64,000 nt of DNA, from positions 372,001 to 436,000 of the forward strand of contig NZ_JABWRP020000002.1 in assembly GCF_014269035.2 (NCBI RefSeq), read 5' to 3'. A program made the translations under genes and the position numbers. This DNA comes from Pseudomonas vlassakiae. Its GTDB lineage: Bacteria; Pseudomonadota; Gammaproteobacteria; Pseudomonadales; Pseudomonadaceae. Below are positions 59,743-64,000 of the stretch, one piece after another (within the stretch, counting starts at the first letter, position 1; the number at the start of each line of letters is the position of its first letter). Below the pieces are notes generated by a model. That model was given only the letters and a program-made list of their open reading frames with translations, had not been told where the DNA came from and searched no databases.

Positions 59743-60153
59743 TCAGGCGAATTGAATAACGGCTGCGGGGAGGACGACGGGTGGAGCGCGGGGTGTGAGG
59801 GCAGGGCGTTGGTAACGGGGCGGCGGTTGCGCCCAGCTGCGCACGACGATGGGCGAAGTGGCTTTGGCCTGTGCCGGGCTGAACGACCAGCCACCGCTGG
59901 CGAGTGGCACGGCCAGGCCGAACGAGGAGCACACCGGGCAATCGAGCTGGGCCATGTGTGGGTCGCTACCGGCGCCGTCGAGGTCGATGGCCACGCCGTG
60001 CTCGCTGTTGATCGAGCAGAACCCGCCTTCCAGGCCGGCCAGGCGCAGGCCGCCCATCTGGCCGTGGTGCAGGCCACACAGCAACAGGCTGAACAGGACG
60101 CTGGCATAGAGCGTCCAGGCAGTCAGGGTGCGGGTGTGCCGGGTGATTTTCAT
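59743..60153 (-). CDS. DUF2946 family protein
   Basis: A 136-aa protein with one N-terminal membrane/signal segment (residues about 11-27) followed by CGLHHGQM, and a central DCPVCSSFG motif (Cys72, Cys75). This Cys/His pattern fits DUF2946, a family I associate with copper-related genes in proteobacteria. The C-terminal half is Pro/Ala-rich. It is transcribed just upstream of the TonB receptor and probably in one operon with it. The function is unproven. Confidence 0.75.
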   Translation of the reverse strand: MKITRHTRTLTAWTLYASVLFSLLLCGLHHGQMGGLRLAGLEGGFCSINSEHGVAIDLDGAGSDPHMAQLDCPVCSSFGLAVPLASGGWSFSPAQAKATSPIVVRSWAQPPPRYQRPALTPRAPPVVLPAAVIQFA

Positions 60154-60217
60154 GGCGGCGAATCTATCACCCGGACGAATGGCGGGGTAGTGCCTGGCCG
60201 TGACAGGTTGTCGCAGC

Positions 60218-60994
60218 TCAGGCGGCGCGTTCGAGCACGTCCAGCAGTTCGACGAATTCCTGCGCGAGCTTGTGGCGTGGCGCCATGTGCACCAACGGTA
60301 CCGAAACCTGGTGCGACTCGCGCATCTTGATGGAACTGCTCAGGTACACCGGCAGCACCGGCATGCCTTCGGCGCGTAACTGATCGACCAAGGTCTGGTG
60401 CAGCGCGGTGCGCCCGGCGAACTGGTTGACCACCACGCCCTCCACCTGCAGCGCCGGGTTGTGGTCCTGGCGCAGCTCTTCGACCTCGGCCATGACGCTG
60501 AGCAGCGCCTGGCGCGAGAAGCTGTCGCAGTCGAACGGGATCAGCAGGCGCTCGGCGGCCACCAGGGCACTGAAGGTGTAGAAGTTCAGCGCAGGTGGGG
60601 TGTCGATGTAGATCCGCTCGTAGTCCTCGCCCAGCTCGGCCAGCAGCTTGCGCAGCTTGTTGATCTTGAACTTGCTTTCCAGCTTGCTCTGCAGGTTGCT
60701 GAGGTCGGGGCTGGCGGTCACCAGGTGCAGGTTGTCGTAGCGGGTTTCGGTGATCGCCACGCGGTGCTTCTTGCCAGCGGCGGTGGCCGGCGAGAGGGTC
60801 TGGCGGAAGAAGTCGGCGATACCGGCAGGGATGGCGTCGTCGGTCAGCCCGGTGAGGTAATAGGTGGCGTTGGCCTGCGGGTCGAGGTCGACCAGCAATG
60901 TGCGATAGCCCTCGGCGGCGCTGGCCGCGGCGAGGTTGCAGGCGATGCTCGACTTGCCCACGCCACCTTTCTGATTGAAAACCACACGACGCAT
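60218..60994 (-). CDS. ParA family ATPase, solitary
   Basis: A 258-aa deviant-Walker ATPase: [16 protein letters not shown] (residues 7-22, with the signature Lys10), the Walker A' [11 protein letters not shown] and Walker B-like [13 protein letters not shown]. There is no ParB gene beside it, so it is an orphan ParA/MinD-like protein that may position a cellular cargo rather than segregate DNA. The ATG at 60994 is preferred (GGATGAG upstream, begins at the motif); the ATG five codons earlier lacks a ribosome site. Confidence 0.88.
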   Translation of the reverse strand: MRRVVFNQKGGVGKSSIACNLAAASAAEGYRTLLVDLDPQANATYYLTGLTDDAIPAGIADFFRQTLSPATAAGKKHRVAITETRYDNLHLVTASPDLSNLQSKLESKFKINKLRKLLAELGEDYERIYIDTPPALNFYTFSALVAAERLLIPFDCDSFSRQALLSVMAEVEELRQDHNPALQVEGVVVNQFAGRTALHQTLVDQLRAEGMPVLPVYLSSSIKMRESHQVSVPLVHMAPRHKLAQEFVELLDVLERAA

Positions 60995-61135
60995 GAGACG
61001 CTCATCCATGAAGTGAAAATGTCAGGTTGGGGTCAATCCTATGACTGAAACACGACAGATTTATGACAAGTGTTGAAACATCAGTTAAGTTCATCTTTGT
61101 CGAACCGCAAGCGGTCTACTGCGCTGTTCTGGTGG

Positions 61136-62155
61136 TCAAGCCCGCTCGACATGGCGCCGGTAGAAATCCAGGGTCGCCAGGTTCTTGTCCTTGGCTTCGA
61201 ACATGATGTCGAAGCGGTCGAGGAACTGCAGGGCGTAGCGGTTGGTCCAGTCGTTCCACATCTGCGCACTGTGCACATACAGGTCGCGTTTGTTGACCTT
61301 TTCCAGCAGCTGCGGGATGGTCAGCTTGCCGTCTGCCGCGAAACCGAGTGCTTGCAGGTGCTCGGGCGGTTGCGAGTAGTGCATGGTCGGCCGCACACCG
61401 CGCCAACTGTCGATGATCCGTGCCACGCGTGGGTCGTGCGGGTCGATGTAGTCACCCTCGTGGATCCAGCAGTGGTGGATGTCCAGCACGACGGGCGCAA
61501 GGTCGGCCAGTGCCAGGCAGTCGTCGACGCCATAGGTCTTCTCGTCGTTCTCGAAGGTGATCACGTTGCGTGCCACCTGCGACAACCTGGGCCATACCTG
61601 GCGCACACCTGCCGCGCCGAGGCGCCCGGCGATATGCACATTGCACTTGAAGTCCTGGAAGCGTTGGCCGAAGCCCATCAGGCGGATCATGTCGGCGTGG
61701 TATTCGAATTCGGCCAGGCTGTTTTCCACCACCTCGGGGCGGTCCGAGCCGAGCACACAGTACTGGCCGGGGTGAAATGACAGGCGCAAATCCTGGTCCC
61801 GAGCCAGCTTGCCGATGGCGGCGAAGCCTTCGGCCATCAAGGCCTGGAACTCGCTATCGCGATACAGCGGCGCGACACTGGGGTGGCTGTAGAGCGGCAG
61901 CAGGTCGCTACTCAGGCGCACCATGCGCAGCATCGGCGGCAATTCGCTGACATAGGCCAGCAGGCGCAGTTGGGCATCGAGGTTGTGCTGCACCAGCTCC
62001 AGCAGTTTGGCCCGGGCCGTTGCTTCGCTGGCACTGGTGAGCCAGCGCAGTGTGGTGGTGCGCGGGTTGAAGGTGCGCTCGATGGCTTCCAGCGCTTTCA
62101 CCGACAGGCTGCGGTGCGGGTGGCGGTACATGCAGGCGAAGCCCAGGCGGGGCAT
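61136..62155 (-). CDS. uvsE: UV damage endonuclease (UvdE/UVDE)
   Basis: A 339-aa TIM-barrel metallo-endonuclease that nicks DNA 5' of UV photoproducts. It has RLGFACMYRH at the start, LRLSFHPGQYCVLGS, FENDEKTYGVDDC and VVLDIHHCWIH with the expected His/Glu/Asp metal ligands, and MHYSQPPEH near the C terminus. Length fits the family. It could give light-independent repair alongside UvrABC. Confidence 0.93.
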   Translation of the reverse strand: MPRLGFACMYRHPHRSLSVKALEAIERTFNPRTTTLRWLTSASEATARAKLLELVQHNLDAQLRLLAYVSELPPMLRMVRLSSDLLPLYSHPSVAPLYRDSEFQALMAEGFAAIGKLARDQDLRLSFHPGQYCVLGSDRPEVVENSLAEFEYHADMIRLMGFGQRFQDFKCNVHIAGRLGAAGVRQVWPRLSQVARNVITFENDEKTYGVDDCLALADLAPVVLDIHHCWIHEGDYIDPHDPRVARIIDSWRGVRPTMHYSQPPEHLQALGFAADGKLTIPQLLEKVNKRDLYVHSAQMWNDWTNRYALQFLDRFDIMFEAKDKNLATLDFYRRHVERA

Positions 62156-62223
62156 GGTCGGTCTCCCGAGGAGGAATGTTCGTTGGACCCGGTGGCTGCG
62201 AGAACGATCACTTCAAGCCTGTC

Positions 62224-62314
62224 CGGCCTCTTCGCGGGTAAACCCACAGGGATAGCGTTGCTCTGAAGATTTTTGCGATGCCTGTGTGAGCGGGTTTACC
62301 CGCGAAGAGGCCGG
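62224..62314. repeat. pair of inverted REP elements, one with a deletion
   Basis: The first copy (62224-62250) reads cgggtaaacccacagg and lacks the gctcct segment expected before acagg. The second (62281-62314) is a full reverse copy (gagcgggtttacccgcgaag). Confidence 0.8.
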
Positions 62315-62338
62315 AACAGGCGAAGTATCAATCCAGGT

Positions 62339-62818
62339 TCAGGAGCCCGATTTTTCCAGGGCTTGCAGTTCATCCTCGACCTGCTGCATGCGCTGCTCGG
62401 CCAGCGCCTGGACCTTTGCATCCCGCGCCGTTTCGCGCATCAGGCCGGTGAGCTTGTCGCTCAAACGCTTGCCTTCCTCGGTCTCTTCCAGCGCCTTGGC
62501 CTTGGCCGGGTCGCGGGTGGCGGCGACGATGGTCGCGAACTCAGCGTCGCTGAAGTTCTTTTCACCATACAGCTTGTACAGGTCCTGGCGCTGGTCCTCG
62601 ACGGTGAGGTGTTTGCGCAGGACGTTGCTGATGGTGGCCGCATCCAGCTGCGGGTGGGTGCGCGTGAGCAGTGCCGCCATGCGCTCGATATTGTGGTCGT
62701 AGGCCTCCTGCAACGGCAGGTTGGCCAGGATCTGCTGTTCGCGGGTGGGCTTCTGGTCGCAGCCGGCGAGGGCGGCAGTGAGCAGCAGGGGGAGCAGCAA
62801 CTTCTGGATGCGGGGCAT
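62339..62818 (-). CDS. small helical lipoprotein of unknown function
   Basis: A 159-aa protein with a lipoprotein signal (LLLPLLLTAALAGC, acylated Cys20). The mature part is highly helical and charged (EEGKRLSDKLTGLMRETARDAKVQALAEQRMQQVEDEL), suggestive of a coiled coil. I do not recognise a named domain. The start at 62818 follows from the lipobox; the longer open frame to 63127 overlaps the porin gene and is not used. Confidence 0.78.
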   Translation of the reverse strand: MPRIQKLLLPLLLTAALAGCDQKPTREQQILANLPLQEAYDHNIERMAALLTRTHPQLDAATISNVLRKHLTVEDQRQDLYKLYGEKNFSDAEFATIVAATRDPAKAKALEETEEGKRLSDKLTGLMRETARDAKVQALAEQRMQQVEDELQALEKSGS

Positions 62819-62876
62819 GGGGCGGCCTTGGGCGGGTGTTTCCGAGAGGGGGATTATAGCGGTGTCGCAGTGGCTG

Positions 62877-64000
62877 TCAGAAGCCGCCTGACAACGGCCA
62901 TTCCACTGCCAGGCGGATCTGATTGCCATCGAGCTCCGCCTGCGCCGTGTTGCCGCGGTGCACGTTGTGCCGCAGCGAGAAGGTGGTGCCCTTGGCCTTG
63001 CCGCTCTGCACCACATAGCGTGCCTCGAGGTCACGTTCCCAGTGCTTGCCACCCTTGCCATAACCCAGGTACGCATAGCCGCCGTTGGGGTCGACATGGC
63101 TGCCGTCGATATCGAAACCGCGTACATACAGGGCAGTCAGGTTCAGCCCCGGCATGCCGTAGCCACCCATGTTCAAGTCATAGCGCGCCTGCCATGACTT
63201 TTCGTTCGGTGCGTTGAAGTCGGACATCTGCACGGCATTGGCGATGTAGATTGCCCCACGCGTGACGTAGTCGAACGGCGTGTTGCCATCCACTTGCTGC
63301 CAGCCGAGGCTGTAACTGTGCGGGCCCTGGTTGTAGCGTGAGACCAGGCTCCAGGTGGTGTTGTCGATGCGACCGGACAGCGCCTTGCCGGCGTCGGTGG
63401 TGCGGTACAGGTTGAGGTCCAGGCTCAGGCTGCGGCGGTCGCCCAGGGCCTGGGTGAAGGTGCTGCCAAGGTAGTGCTGGTTCCAGGTGTCTGCATAGCG
63501 TGAGGTGTACAGGCTACCACTGAAGGCAGCGCCGGGGTTCCACACCAGGCCGGCGAGGTCGAAGCTGTTGCCCTGGCGGCCGTCGGAGTAGTTCACCACG
63601 AAGCCCTGGTCGTGGCTGGAGGCGTTGCGGTCGGTGCTTTCGTTGAAGTGGCCGGCGACCAGCTTGAGGGTGTCGATCTCGCTGCTGGTCAGGAACAGGC
63701 CCGTGGCGGTTTCGGGCAGCAGGCGGCTGTCGGAGGAGCTGAACACTGGCGTCTTCACTCGCTGTTCGCCCCAGGACAACACGGTGTTGGATGCCCGCAG
63801 TTTCAGCGCCGCGCCACCCCGGCTGTACTCACTCTTGGGATGGCCGTCGTTGTCCAGGCCCAGCAGGCGTGCCTTGCCGGCACGGCCGCCACCGCTGTCG
63901 AGCTGCACGCCCTGATAGGCGTGGGCATCGACGCCGACGCCGATCAGGCCCTGGGTGAAACCGGACTGGTACGTGCCCATCAGGCCGTAGGCCCATTCCT
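62877..64000 (-). CDS. OprD-family outer membrane porin (5' end outside window)
   Basis: The C-terminal 373 residues of an OprD-type substrate-specific porin. The reading frame continues to the window edge through EWAYGLMGTYQSGFTQGLIGVGVDAHAYQG, which corresponds to the first barrel strands after the signal region. PLLPETATGLFLTS-like and GYAYLGYGKGGKHWERDLEARYVVQSGKAKGTTFSLRHNVHRGN segments and the terminal Phe are typical. The family imports basic amino acids or aromatic/organic acids; the substrate is not evident. Confidence 0.92.
   Translation of the reverse strand, partial: EWAYGLMGTYQSGFTQGLIGVGVDAHAYQGVQLDSGGGRAGKARLLGLDNDGHPKSEYSRGGAALKLRASNTVLSWGEQRVKTPVFSSSDSRLLPETATGLFLTSSEIDTLKLVAGHFNESTDRNASSHDQGFVVNYSDGRQGNSFDLAGLVWNPGAAFSGSLYTSRYADTWNQHYLGSTFTQALGDRRSLSLDLNLYRTTDAGKALSGRIDNTTWSLVSRYNQGPHSYSLGWQQVDGNTPFDYVTRGAIYIANAVQMSDFNAPNEKSWQARYDLNMGGYGMPGLNLTALYVRGFDIDGSHVDPNGGYAYLGYGKGGKHWERDLEARYVVQSGKAKGTTFSLRHNVHRGNTAQAELDGNQIRLAVEWPLSGGF

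Overview
The window reads as chromosome of a fluorescent Pseudomonas, most likely of the P. putida group. The evidence is the high-GC coding style, the many copies of the REP palindrome typical of that group (cgcgggtaaacccgctcctacagg and variants), and a gene content and order (metH divergent from the cis/trans fatty acid isomerase gene cti, then nfuA, SCO1/PCuAC, polB, aroE-aroQ, czcCBA) that matches what I remember of P. putida. This is judged from the sequence and memory, not from a search. No rRNA, tRNA, CRISPR array, prophage or intact insertion sequence is visible.

Layout. 1-5.1 kb: a catabolic locus of two minus-strand units (flavin reductase + luciferase-like monooxygenase; AA_synth protein + alpha/beta hydrolase + the start of a further gene) and a divergent NCS1 permease, all sharing one palindromic operator motif. 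5.2-9.0 kb: a chemoreceptor and an NDH-2-like flavoprotein divergent from an Rrf2 regulator, with a clear inverted repeat between them. 9.1-18.5 kb: housekeeping and envelope genes (metH, cti, acyltransferase, nfuA, SCO1, PCuAC). 18.5-25.3 kb: azlCD-araC, a Sel1-like secreted protein, and an uncharacterised operon of a YqcI/YcgG protein, a LysE exporter and an SGNH hydrolase, divergent from a LysR regulator. 25.4-36.9 kb: polB, then two very large tandem paralogous toxin-like proteins (dermonecrotic-toxin-like N terminus, leucine-rich repeats, NEL-type E3 ubiquitin ligase C terminus). 37.1-40.9 kb: a DUF4174 protein and a bufferin/Hvf-type copper-binding RiPP operon (precursor with six EGKCG motifs, MNIO maturase, partner protein), facing a DoxX protein and a ferric-reductase-like haem protein. 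41.0-44.0 kb: a two-component system divergent from a DUF2790 protein and a thioredoxin-like protein. 44.2-51.3 kb: aroE-aroQ divergent from a czcCBA heavy-metal efflux operon. 51.3-52.2 kb: REP elements around a RAYT transposase gene carrying an in-frame stop. 52.2-57.5 kb: an MHS-type transporter, a GntR/FCD regulator and a polar amino acid ABC transporter with shared operator-like sites. 57.5-64 kb: a TonB receptor with a DUF2946 protein, a solitary ParA, a UvdE endonuclease, a lipoprotein and the 3' part of an OprD-family porin.

A recurring theme is copper and heavy-metal handling: SCO1 + PCuAC for cytochrome oxidase copper loading, the bufferin operon, czcCBA with a cop-box-like site in its promoter, and the DUF2946/TonB pair. 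The strongest candidates for little-described biology are the bufferin operon with its ribosome-site-masking hairpin, the tandem NEL ligases, the YcgG-LysE-SGNH operon and the Rut-like catabolic locus.
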